Shown here: piece by piece, positions 17,174 to 24,066 of the stretch | Layout: every line of letters begins with the position of its first letter | Position numbering within the stretch: position 1 is the stretch's first letter | Assembly (NCBI GenBank): GCA_021809895.1 | Contig: JAJZJU010000018.1 | Span: 1 to 32,732 of the forward strand | Direction: 5' to 3' | Length of the DNA stretch: 32,732 bases | Origin: a bacterium | GTDB lineage: Bacteria > Chloroflexota > Dormibacteria > Aeolococcales > Bog-877 | Position numbers and translations under genes: made by a program | The notes under the pieces: model-generated | The model's database searches: none | Seen by the model: the letters and a program-made list of their open reading frames with translations, nothing else | Told to the model about the DNA's origin: nothing

Positions 17174-18124
17174 TCACTGCTGGAGCGCAACCCACGGCGG
17201 GGGCTCCGCCAGTCCCTGCTCCAGGGGATCCGCGGAAAGCCCGCGCTCCAGATCGTGAGCGGTCACCGAGCCGTAGTGGTCCAGGGTCGTCGACGGACGC
17301 GAATGGCCGAGTGTCCTGGAGACGACCACCAACGGAATCCCCGCCCGCAGCCACCTAGCGCAGGCCGCGTGGCGGAGGTCGTGAGGGCTCTGGAGAGGCA
17401 GGTTGGCCAGCCGGCAGCAGTCGGCGAGGATCTCCCTGGCGCGGCGGTCCGAGAGCCGCCCCTGACGAGAGGCGAAGAGCGGGGCTGAGCCATCGTGCTC
17501 CCCCCGGGCCAGGAGCTCCGCCTCCAATTGGGAGCGTACTCTCCGGGCCAGGGGGACCGCCCTGGTCCCGGTCTTGCCGGAGAGATAGAGCAGGCCGTCC
17601 TGGTAGCAGGAGACATCGCACTGGAGCAGCTCCGAGATCCGAGCTCCGGTCCCCAGCAGCAGCAAAACCAAAAGGCCGGCTCTGCGGTCCGGGGCGGCTG
17701 AGATGAGTCGCAGCGAGTCTTCCAGTGAGAGCGCCGGGCGGGGATGGTGGGGAGGGGCCGGCTGCACCCGCAGCCCCTCTGCCAGCCCCGGGCGGACCAG
17801 CCGGGAGCGCTCCGCAAAACGAAGGAACTGGCGCAGGAAGAGCAGCCGGTGGCGCCTGGTGGAAGGGGCCAGCCAGGCAAGGCTCGCCTGATATGAGAGG
17901 AGCAGGGGAAAGTCCAGCTCCGAGCAAAAGACGATGCCCTGCTCCTTGGCAAAGCGGCAAAAGGAGAGCAGCACGCCCCGGTACTCGCGGCTGCTGCTCT
18001 GCTTGCCGGTGCTCCTGGAGAACAGCTCCGCCAGTTGCTCTAGAGTCGTGCCCGCGGCAGGACTGGCCACCAGACGTAAGTCCCTCGGCCGCGGCCCTGT
18101 GGTCCGCCCAGTCCTTCGAGCCAC
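17174..18124 (-). CDS. tyrosine recombinase/integrase, XerC/D-like
   Basis: 316 residues from the GTG at 18124. A further GTG at 18184 would add 20 Arg/Gly-rich residues, and neither start has a good ribosome-binding site. An N-terminal SAM-like core-binding domain (about 25-110) precedes the catalytic domain with all active residues: R162 (GTGARISEL), K184 (SGKTGTR), H248 and R251 (HDLRH), H274 (TLGHS) and Y284 (LDHYGSV). Such enzymes cut and rejoin DNA at short inverted-repeat sites, either for dimer resolution or for integration. No phage genes, tRNA or obvious att repeats are nearby, and a degraded tnpB lies 1.4 kb away. It may be a chromosomal Xer paralogue or a leftover of a mobile element. 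Confidence 0.9.
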   Translation of the reverse strand: MARRTGRTTGPRPRDLRLVASPAAGTTLEQLAELFSRSTGKQSSSREYRGVLLSFCRFAKEQGIVFCSELDFPLLLSYQASLAWLAPSTRRHRLLFLRQFLRFAERSRLVRPGLAEGLRVQPAPPHHPRPALSLEDSLRLISAAPDRRAGLLVLLLLGTGARISELLQCDVSCYQDGLLYLSGKTGTRAVPLARRVRSQLEAELLARGEHDGSAPLFASRQGRLSDRRAREILADCCRLANLPLQSPHDLRHAACARWLRAGIPLVVVSRTLGHSRPSTTLDHYGSVTAHDLERGLSADPLEQGLAEPPPWVALQQ

Positions 18125-18242
18125 ATGACTACGGCGTCTGGCAGATTCGCGAGCCCCCCCGGGGTGCGGCCCGGCGGATCGCACATCCCCCCGATCGGGG
18201 CTCGATCACGGACCGACCCAAAAAGGCCAGATGCCGCAGGGC

Positions 18243-19397
18243 CTATTCCGGGGCGAGCTGCAGCTCAGCCGGCCGGAGCAGCAAATCTCCACGCACCCCG
18301 CCGTACACGGTCCGGGCCGCCACCACGGCCCAGGCGCCCAACAGTCCAAGATAGGCCAGCACCGAGGCCACCGCGAATGCCGGTAGGCCGGTGTGCAGGG
18401 CCAGCCCGCTGGTGCCGGTGACGTAGGTCCCGACCGGGAAGGTGAAGCTCCACCAGGTCAGGGCGAAGGGAAAGTGTCGCCGGACCGCGCGCACCGTCAG
18501 CAGCGTAGCCAGGGCCACCCACATGGTCGCGAAGCCCCACACCGGGACCCCGTAGAGAACCGCCATCACGTCCATCCCGGACGCGAGTCGGGAGGGGAGC
18601 GCCAGGTGGGCGGCTCCGCCCAGGGAGGTGGCGGCGGTGACGGACTGTCCCAAAGGGCCCAGCACGATCCAGAGCGTGGCCGAGCGGGCGGTCCCGGGGT
18701 CGCCGTGGTGGACCAGCCGTGACCAGAGCATGGTGATGACCGTGAGGGACACGACCAGGGACATCCCGAACATGGAGTACAGGCCATACACGAAGGTCTC
18801 CCGCATGGCCCCGGAGGCCACATATGGGATCAGCAGCGCCCCCGTCGCCGCCGAGACCATGGGCGGCACGATAGGCATGATCCAGCCCCCGAACGCCCCG
18901 TCCGCGGCGATGTCGTGGCGGGTGAACATCAGGTAGGGAATTGCGATGGCAACGATGAGCCCCGTGACGGTGCCCAGCCCCCACAGCACCCAGTCGAGAT
19001 CGACCGCCAGGGGCAGGCCCAGCCAGCTCCTCCCCACCAGCACCGCCCCCGCGCCGACTGTCAGCAACGCCATCGGCGGCGCGCCATAGAACTGCGCCAT
19101 GGTTGGGTCGTAGGCATGGCTGCGCGCGGTGGCGGGATGGAGGGTCCAGTGCAGCGCCACCGCCACCGTGAGAGCGACCAGAAGGAGCAGGTCGGCCGGC
19201 CAAACCAGAAATGCCAGCACATGGAGGACAGCCAGATGCCAGGGAAGGGTCATGGCCGCGTTGGCGACGATGCCCGTGCCCATCACGGCGGCGTACCAGT
19301 TGGGACCGACATATCCGACTAACTCATGAGGGTGGTCGAGGGAAGACAGCAGCCAGGGCAGTCGCCGCCGGGTCCGGGATAGAACGTGGGAACTCAT
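18243..19397 (-). CDS. TDT/SLAC1-family transporter (TehA/Mae1-like)
   Basis: 384 residues with about ten hydrophobic segments, beginning with the family signature VGYVGPNWYAAVMGTGIVANA (cf. the 'WFaxVMGTGIva' start of TDT proteins). It continues with WTLHPATARSHAYDPTMAQFYGAPPMALLTVGAG and ends in repeated helices. The family includes malate permeases, sulfite efflux pumps, tellurite-resistance channels and plant SLAC1 anion channels. The start is taken at the ATG at 19397 because TACCGT lies 6 nt upstream (leaderless). The longer frame from 19424 is not supported. A LysR gene lies directly upstream on the same strand, with a candidate operator in the 92-nt gap. Substrate not assignable. Confidence 0.9.
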   Translation of the reverse strand: MSSHVLSRTRRRLPWLLSSLDHPHELVGYVGPNWYAAVMGTGIVANAAMTLPWHLAVLHVLAFLVWPADLLLLVALTVAVALHWTLHPATARSHAYDPTMAQFYGAPPMALLTVGAGAVLVGRSWLGLPLAVDLDWVLWGLGTVTGLIVAIAIPYLMFTRHDIAADGAFGGWIMPIVPPMVSAATGALLIPYVASGAMRETFVYGLYSMFGMSLVVSLTVITMLWSRLVHHGDPGTARSATLWIVLGPLGQSVTAATSLGGAAHLALPSRLASGMDVMAVLYGVPVWGFATMWVALATLLTVRAVRRHFPFALTWWSFTFPVGTYVTGTSGLALHTGLPAFAVASVLAYLGLLGAWAVVAARTVYGGVRGDLLLRPAELQLAPE

Positions 19398-19403
19398 GCC
19401 CCG

Positions 19404-19409
19404 ACGGTA
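19404..19409 (-). promoter_or_regulatory. candidate -10 box of the TDT transporter gene
   Basis: TACCGT on the minus strand ends 6 nt before the ATG at 19397. The -35 region (TCCGAA) is poor, as expected for an activator-dependent promoter. Confidence 0.4.
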
Positions 19410-19448
19410 CCTGGCCCGCCCCACGCTTCGGAAGAGGGCAAATGGCTA

Positions 19449-19469
19449 AGGCCCATATAGCCCTGGCCT
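19449..19469. promoter_or_regulatory. candidate LysR-type operator, AGGCC-N11-GGCCT
   Basis: Perfect 5-bp arms (19449-19453 and 19465-19469) separated by 11 nt, in an unusually AT-rich patch between the LysR gene and the TDT transporter. The centre lies about 62 nt upstream of the predicted transporter transcription start. LysR-type recognition sites typically lie near -65 and follow a T-N11-A pattern. Confidence 0.45.
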
Positions 19470-19489
19470 ATAACCGGACCAGACCCGCC

Positions 19490-20458
19490 TCAGCGGGGCC
19501 GCGGCCCGCCCACGATGTCGAGCAGCGCCACAGCCACCGGGTCGCGGGGCGGGCGTCCACGCCAGACAGTCCGCAGGGCGCGGACCACCGGGAACCCCTC
19601 CACCGGGATCAGCACCAGGCGCTGGGCGCGGATGTCCTCCGCCACCGAGAGGGCGCTGAGGATCGCCACGGCTCGGCCCATCGCCAGCGCCGCTCGTGCG
19701 GCCACGGAGGACTGCACCTCGATCAGGCCCGCCCGCTGGGACAGGTCTCCCAGCACTGATTCCGCGGCGGATCGGGTGCCCGACCCCGGCTCGCGGACGA
19801 TCAGCGGCCCGGCCAGCAGGTCCGCCACCGCGACCGCCTCCCCCACTCCATTCCAGGGATGAGCACGACCCGCCACTGCCACCACCTCGTCGGTGGTGAA
19901 GGTGGCAACCGTCAGCGAGGGGGGCACATCGGGACTCTCGATGAAGCCCAGGGCCGCCTCTCCCGACGCCACCCGCTGGCACACCGCCGCCGAATTTCCC
20001 ACGAATGAGTAGACATCCGCCTCCGGCAGGCGCTCTGCCAGCGCCGCCAGCCACGCCGGCAACAGGTGCTCGGCGATGGTGAGGCTGGCGGCCACCAGCA
20101 GGGGATGCACGGTGCCCTGGGAGAGCGATCCGATGGCGGCGCTGAGACCCTCGACGGCGTTGGCGACCTCGCCCGCCCACTCCGCTATCAGGCGGCCCGC
20201 TGGGGTGAGGCGGCTGCCATCGGCTCTGCGTTCCAGCAATGCGGTCCCGACGATCCGCTCGAAACGCCGCAGACGCGCGCTGGCGGAGGGCTGGGTCATG
20301 TGCATGGCGGCGGCGGCCCGGTTGATGCTGCCCTGCTGCTCCACGGCCAGCAGCAGGCGGATGCTGATGAGGTCCAGGGAATCCGGGGACGGCCGAGGGC
20401 GAGGACGGCCGGGCGCCACGCCGCGGTCATTGGGCGCCTGGGCTGGACGCCAGATCAC
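19490..20458 (-). CDS. LysR-family transcriptional regulator
   Basis: 322 residues from a GTG (20458) with AAGGAGG about 5 nt upstream. The winged-helix DNA-binding domain is at about 28-88 (ISIRLLLAVEQQGSINRAAAAMHMTQPSASARLRRFERIVG). A type II periplasmic-binding effector domain (about 110-310) follows, of the CbbR/CysL-like kind (EPGSGTRSAAESVL). It has an N-terminal extension of about 25 Pro/Arg-rich residues. It is upstream of and co-oriented with the TDT transporter, and probably activates it in response to a small anion or acid. Adjacent TDT and LysR genes are a familiar pairing, but the effector is unknown. Confidence 0.92.
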   Translation of the reverse strand: MIWRPAQAPNDRGVAPGRPRPRPSPDSLDLISIRLLLAVEQQGSINRAAAAMHMTQPSASARLRRFERIVGTALLERRADGSRLTPAGRLIAEWAGEVANAVEGLSAAIGSLSQGTVHPLLVAASLTIAEHLLPAWLAALAERLPEADVYSFVGNSAAVCQRVASGEAALGFIESPDVPPSLTVATFTTDEVVAVAGRAHPWNGVGEAVAVADLLAGPLIVREPGSGTRSAAESVLGDLSQRAGLIEVQSSVAARAALAMGRAVAILSALSVAEDIRAQRLVLIPVEGFPVVRALRTVWRGRPPRDPVAVALLDIVGGPRPR

Positions 20459-20621
20459 GGTCCCTCCTTGAGCTCAGCACTCCAGTTGCACGGATTATCC
20501 GACCTGATGCGACCCGGGCCACCGTGACCCACGCGCGCGGCGGCCGGTCGCGGTCCGGCTGCCGCAGGACGACCCTTTTGCTGGTAGCTTGACTGCAGGA
20601 ACAAGGCCCTAGGAGCGCATC

Positions 20622-20891
20622 TTGGCAACACAGATAAATGTGGAATCGATCCCCACCAAGGACGGATTCTCGTGCCAGGTCGAGATCCAGGAGGCGAGGG
20701 GGACTTCCAGCCACCTGGTGCGAGTGACCGAGGAGGAGCTGGTGCGCTATGGCCACGGCCGCGGCGTGGAGGAGCTGGTCAGAGCCAGCTTCCGCTTCCT
20801 GCTCGAGCGTGAGCCTCCCTCCTCCATCCTCCACGCCTTCGACCTCTCCACCATCAGCCGGTACTTCCCGGAGTTCCAGGAGCTGGTCTGA
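20622..20891 (+). CDS. conserved-looking small protein of unknown function, 89 residues
   Basis: It starts at a TTG with AGGAG 7-8 nt upstream. The sequence is acidic and well ordered, with no signal peptide. An N-terminal strand region (INVESIPTKDGFSCQVEIQEARGTSSHLVRVT) is followed by helices (ELVRYGHGRGVEELVRASFRFLLEREPPSSIL) and a terminal DLSTISRYFPEFQELV. The segment VRASFRFLLEREP...L..FDL..I.RYFPE is familiar to me from unnamed small proteins of high-GC bacteria, but I know no function. Codon use matches real genes. It stands alone, with about 160 nt of free sequence on each side. Confidence 0.75.
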   Translation: MATQINVESIPTKDGFSCQVEIQEARGTSSHLVRVTEEELVRYGHGRGVEELVRASFRFLLEREPPSSILHAFDLSTISRYFPEFQELV

Positions 20892-21046
20892 GGCGGCGCA
20901 TCTGCTCTCACTCTGGGGGCCGCGTCCACCGAGGAGCCCGCCGGCGGCGGGGACCCGCTCCCATTTCCGCCATGGTGATTCGGCGCGTGAAAGAGGCGCG
21001 CCGGGCCCCGCCCGGCCAGTAAGTCCCACTAAGCCAATGGATGTGG

Positions 21047-21052
21047 TACGGT
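21047..21052 (+). promoter_or_regulatory. candidate -10 box of the vapBC operon (leaderless GTG)
   Basis: TACGGT ends 6 nt before the GTG at 21059. There is no Shine-Dalgarno sequence, so a leaderless message starting at that GTG is proposed. Confidence 0.4.
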
Positions 21053-21058
21053 CCTGAT

Positions 21059-21304
21059 GTGCGTGGGAACTATCATGTCACGATGGGTGACCGGGGACGT
21101 CTCGTGATACCGGCCGAACTGCGAGCGAGGTCGGGGATCTCCAAGGGCACCAGGCTCAGCCTCCTGGAGACTGATCGCGGACTGGTGATGGTTACCAAAG
21201 AGCAGCTGCGAGAGCTGGTCCGGGCCGATCTCGCTGGGTTGGACTTGGTCGGCGAGCTGCTCGGCGAGCGCCGGGCCGAGGCCGCCACCGACAACCATTC
21301 TTGA
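21059..21304 (+). CDS. AbrB/MazE-type (VapB-like) antitoxin
   Basis: 81 residues from the GTG at 21059. The N-terminal swapped-hairpin AbrB DNA-binding fold is visible as VTMGDRGRLVIPAELRARSGISKGTRLSLLETDRGLVMV (residues 7-46). An acidic C-terminal tail (about 50-81) would wrap the toxin. Such antitoxins repress their own promoter with the toxin. An upstream in-frame start at 21041 is not supported. The stop overlaps the toxin TTG by 4 nt (TTGA), the usual coupling for toxin-antitoxin pairs. Confidence 0.88.
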   Translation: MRGNYHVTMGDRGRLVIPAELRARSGISKGTRLSLLETDRGLVMVTKEQLRELVRADLAGLDLVGELLGERRAEAATDNHS

Positions 21305-21663
21305 ACGTCTTCGACTCCTCGGCGCTGCTCGCCTTCCTGGAAGGTGAGGCTGGAGCCGATCTGGTCGAGTCGGCCCTTGAGGCCGGTGGTGTTTGTGCCG
21401 CGGCAAACTGGTCAGAGGTCAATCAGAAGATCCTGGCCCACGCCAGAAGCTGGGAGCTGGCCCGATCTCTATTGACCAGCTATGACCTCGCCATCGAGCC
21501 GGTTACGCAAGCGGATGCAGAGTGGGCCGCGCGGCGATGGGTCAGCGGTGAAACGCTCTCGCTGGCGGACCGTCTGTGCCTGGCCCTGGGCCATCGACTT
21601 GAGGCCGCGGTCTGGACGGCTGACCGCAGCTGGCAAGGTGAGCGTATTCGCCAGATCCGCTGA
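21301..21663 (+). CDS. vapC: PIN-domain ribonuclease toxin, VapC family
   Basis: 120 residues, TTG start inside the antitoxin stop. The PIN active-site acids are all present: D5 (NVFDSSALLAFL), E39 (NWSEVN), D90 (LSLADRLCLALG) and D108 (VWTADRSW). The fold binds Mg2+ or Mn2+ and cleaves RNA, often tRNA or rRNA, when not held by the antitoxin. Length is within the usual 120-140 residues. It appears intact. Confidence 0.92.
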   Translation: MNVFDSSALLAFLEGEAGADLVESALEAGGVCAAANWSEVNQKILAHARSWELARSLLTSYDLAIEPVTQADAEWAARRWVSGETLSLADRLCLALGHRLEAAVWTADRSWQGERIRQIR

Positions 21664-21861
21664 TCCATCCGCCAGCTCCCCGCGGCCCAGATGCTCCGCG
21701 TCGGCGGCCACCCAGAACACGCAGGCAGGATCGCGCAGTCAGAGCGACATCCGCCGCAAACCGGCAACATCGTCGGGGCCGCGCAGGTAGATGTACCGTG
21801 CCGCGGCCCGCGCGCCCAGTCCCCAACTGGAAGGTCGCCCGCCAGCCCGTCCCCGCCGAGA

Positions 21862-21898
21862 TCGGAGACCAGCTCCACGACCAGCATCTGGTCTCCGA
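21862..21898. repeat. 11-bp perfect inverted repeat with a competing inner hairpin
   Basis: TCGGAGACCAG (21862-21872) and CTGGTCTCCGA (21888-21898) flank a 15-nt loop. The loop holds a second GACCAG, so GACCAG-CAT-CTGGTC can form instead. It lies between the convergent vapC and thioredoxin genes. It might end transcription, but there is no U-tract. It also falls in a minus-strand frame with coding-like codons, possibly a decayed gene (21664-21944). Confidence 0.45.
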
Positions 21899-21944
21899 CC
21901 TGGGGTCCTGATCCGAGCGCCGAGCCCGGTTGCCCGGCCTGCGA

Positions 21945-22322
21945 TCAGACGGCTTCCGAGGCCTCCTCTCTGGCCGCGATCTCAGCGCGCACCGAGTCCA
22001 TGTCGAGCTCCTCCACCGCCTCGATCAAGCGGGCCAGGGAGGGGGCCGGCAGCGCCCCCGGCTCGGAGAACACCAGGATCCCGTCCCGGAAGACCATCAG
22101 GGTGGGGATCGACCTGATTCCCATCGATCCCGCCAGCTGCGGCTCAGCCTCGGTGTCCACCTTGGCGAACACCATCTCCTGGTGCTGGTCGGAGGCCGCC
22201 TGGAAGACCGGGGCGAAGGCACGGCATGGACCGCACCACGCGGCCCAGAAGTCGACCAGGACGATTCCCGGTTCCTCCACGGTCTTGGAGAAGGTTGCTG
22301 CGGTGAGGTTGACGGTGGCCAT
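21945..22322 (-). CDS. trxA: thioredoxin
   Basis: 125 residues from the ATG at 22322 with GAGGAG just upstream. It has a complete thioredoxin fold with the redox motif WCGPC (C30, C33), buried D24, and the cis-proline loop SIPTLMVF. A C-terminal tail of about 15 residues (SVRAEIAAREEASEAV) extends beyond the usual 105-110. The cytoplasmic role is to reduce protein disulfides. The unusual feature is its promoter, TTCCGA-N17-TACAAT at 22393-22365, which is covered by two CsoR/CstR-like operators. That suggests induction by copper or by reactive sulfur species rather than housekeeping expression. No CsoR-family gene is in the window. Confidence 0.95.
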   Translation of the reverse strand: MATVNLTAATFSKTVEEPGIVLVDFWAAWCGPCRAFAPVFQAASDQHQEMVFAKVDTEAEPQLAGSMGIRSIPTLMVFRDGILVFSEPGALPAPSLARLIEAVEELDMDSVRAEIAAREEASEAV

Positions 22323-22335
22323 GATCTCCTCGAAT

Positions 22336-22349
22336 TACCCCCTGGGGTA
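22336..22349. promoter_or_regulatory. CsoR/CstR-like operator 1, perfect palindrome TACCCC-CT-GGGGTA
   Basis: Six-base arms, perfect, centred at 22342.5, about 9-22 nt downstream of the predicted thioredoxin transcription start. CsoR, RcnR and CstR repressors recognise C- and G-tract pseudo-palindromes of the ATACCC...GGGTAT kind. Assignment by pattern and established family knowledge. Confidence 0.65.
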
Positions 22350-22364
22350 TGGCTTGCTTCGGTA

Positions 22365-22393
22365 ATTGTATACCCCCCTGGGTGTATTCGGAA
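22365..22393 (-). promoter_or_regulatory. promoter of the thioredoxin gene
   Basis: On the minus strand TTCCGA (22393-22388), a 17-nt spacer and TACAAT (22370-22365). Predicted start near 22358, leader about 36 nt. The spacer is filled by operator 2. Confidence 0.55.
22369..22386. promoter_or_regulatory. CsoR/CstR-like operator 2, TAtACCC-N4-GGGTgTA
   Basis: A pseudo-palindrome with ACCC/GGGT arms (22372-22375 and 22380-22383) and outer TA/TA pairs, centred at 22377.5, exactly 35 bp from operator 1. It sits between the -35 and -10 elements, where a bound repressor would block RNA polymerase. Confidence 0.6.
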
Positions 22394-22666
22394 TCCCCGC
22401 CGTTTGGCAGCCGACGGCGGGCCGAGTTCCCTCGCCTCCTGGGAGGAGCACCCAGGCCGAAGTTGGAGCGCGCTCCCCGGGCCCCCCCGGATCCCTGCGG
22501 GCGTGGCTGGCACGACAGACCGCCACTCCTTGGTGAGCCGTCCTTTGGGGACCGGGCGGTGAAGGCAGGGACATCGCTCGGCTCATCCGTTGCAGGATCG
22601 GGGCGGTGCCTCCCGATCCCCAGAGCAGCTCACCCCCCTTGGCAGTCGGCGTGACTCGAGGCGGCC
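22394..22666. other. intergenic stretch without a recognised gene
   Basis: Together with the operator region it forms a 344-nt gap between the thioredoxin and DUF1801-like genes. Frames here lack family signatures and ribosome-binding sites. Nothing further is seen. Confidence 0.4.
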
Positions 22667-23137
22667 TCAGCCGACCGCCCTGTTCACCAGCTCGACGATT
22701 CTTGCCTCTTCTGCTTTGGTGAGCTCCGATATGGCAAATGTGGTCGGCCACATGGCGCCCTCGTCCAGATTGGCCCGGTCGGTGAAGCCAAGGGTCTGGT
22801 ATCTGGCCTTGAACTTGCCCGCATTTTGGAAAAAGCAGATCACGTTTCCGTCCTTGGCGTAGGCGGGCATCCCGTACCAGGTCTTGGGCACCAGGGCGGG
22901 CGCCGCTGATCTGATGAGGGTGTTAACCCTCTCCGCGATCACCCGGTCCGGTTGCGCCATCTTGGCGATCGCGGCGAGCAATTCGGTCTCCCCATCCGCC
23001 CTGGCCGCCTCCGCCTTCAACTCCCTAGCGCGATCCCTCATTGCGGCCCGCTCCTCGGCGGAGAACTTGGCGTTTTCAGGGGTGCTTCCTCGGGCGGACT
23101 GCTGCGAGCCCTTCTTGGCTGGTCTACTTTCGGCCAT
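22667..23137 (-). CDS. DUF1801-like protein
   Basis: 156 residues from the ATG at 23137 with GGAGGAG about 7 nt upstream. The longer frame to 23176 has no support. The N-terminus is Lys/Ser-rich, followed by a charged helix (ERAAMRDRARELKAEAARADGETELLAAIAKM). The core ERVNTLIRSAAPALVPKTWYGMPAYAKDGNVICFFQNAGKFKARYQTLGFTDRANLDEGAMWPTTFAI resembles the YdhG/DUF1801 fold, where small alpha/beta proteins of unknown, possibly ligand-binding, function carry W-YGMPAY and a K-R-TLGF motif. The helical lead is an addition to the basic domain. It appears monocistronic. Confidence 0.85.
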   Translation of the reverse strand: MAESRPAKKGSQQSARGSTPENAKFSAEERAAMRDRARELKAEAARADGETELLAAIAKMAQPDRVIAERVNTLIRSAAPALVPKTWYGMPAYAKDGNVICFFQNAGKFKARYQTLGFTDRANLDEGAMWPTTFAISELTKAEEARIVELVNRAVG

Positions 23138-23340
23138 CGCGAAGCTCCTCCTTGTTGCGCTCGACCCATGGCCCAATGGCTGCCAGCATGTTAGCTGTCG
23201 CCGGTTGGCGAGCCCGAGAGCTGGGCCCTACAGGGGCATTGCGGCTGAAATTTGCTCAGCCCCACACCGCCCCACAGCTCTCCGACCGAACTCAGCTTAT
23301 CTCGCCCCCAGACCGCACCCCTCCCCCACCCCCAGCGCTT

Positions 23341-24066
23341 TCAGCGTCTGGTGCCTTGGGCCCCGTCCCCCAGCCCGGTGAGAGTCGAGATCAGCAGGCG
23401 GTCGATTGCCATCAGACCCGCGGTGCCAGCCGAAGCCTGCTCGAAGTCGCGCAGGTCTCGTTTGATATCGGAGTGCACCCGGGGGGGACTGCTCAGCAGA
23501 GACTCGACCATCGAACTCGTGGTCGCATCCAGATTATCCGAGGTGGTGACCACGTTCACCAACCCCAGTTGCTCTGCCTCCCCCGCGCTGAGAACCGATC
23601 CGGTGGCAGCAAGCCAGAAGGCCTGACGGCGACCCACCACCCGTGGCAGCCAGCTGAGGACCAGGGACGGGGCGAAGCCGTGGGTGATCTCCGGAAACCA
23701 GAACCGGGACCGGGACGAGGCCACTGCTACATCGCAGAGGGCGGCCAGTCCCACCCCGAAGCCGGCGGCGTCGCCGTTCACCTTGGCGATGGTCACGAGC
23801 GAGCTGTCACGCAGGGATTGGGTGACCTGGCGGAGTGCGTCCACCGTTGCCGCCGCCCCTTTGGTATCGGCTGCGCGCTCACGCCCGCGGCAGAAAACCC
23901 CCTCGCTGCCTTCCAGTACCACTAGGTGCGCACCGTGTGGCGGGCGCATCAACAACTCCGACAGGTCGTGGCACATGTCCGTGCTGAACGCGTTGTCCGG
24001 CGGCCGGCAGATCCGCACGGTTACCACTTCCTCGCGGGCGCTATCGACGCTGAGACCGGCGGCCAC
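23341..24066 (-). CDS. enoyl-CoA hydratase/isomerase (crotonase) family protein
   Basis: 241 residues from a GTG that begins directly after the aldehyde dehydrogenase TAG, so it is the last gene of operon 2. The crotonase core is present: first oxyanion-hole strand VFCRGRERAAD, second NGDAAGFGVGLAALCDVAVA, then FWFPEITHGFAPSL and LVNVV. Of the two catalytic glutamates of hydratases, the one in PEI is kept (E126), while the one in the GGGxEL position is a glycine (G106). Loss of that residue is common in isomerases, hydrolases or decarboxylases of this fold. Hydration is therefore not the safe prediction. The substrate is probably a CoA thioester derived from the imported compound. Confidence 0.87.
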   Translation of the reverse strand: MAAGLSVDSAREEVVTVRICRPPDNAFSTDMCHDLSELLMRPPHGAHLVVLEGSEGVFCRGRERAADTKGAAATVDALRQVTQSLRDSSLVTIAKVNGDAAGFGVGLAALCDVAVASSRSRFWFPEITHGFAPSLVLSWLPRVVGRRQAFWLAATGSVLSAGEAEQLGLVNVVTTSDNLDATTSSMVESLLSSPPRVHSDIKRDLRDFEQASAGTAGLMAIDRLLISTLTGLGDGAQGTRR

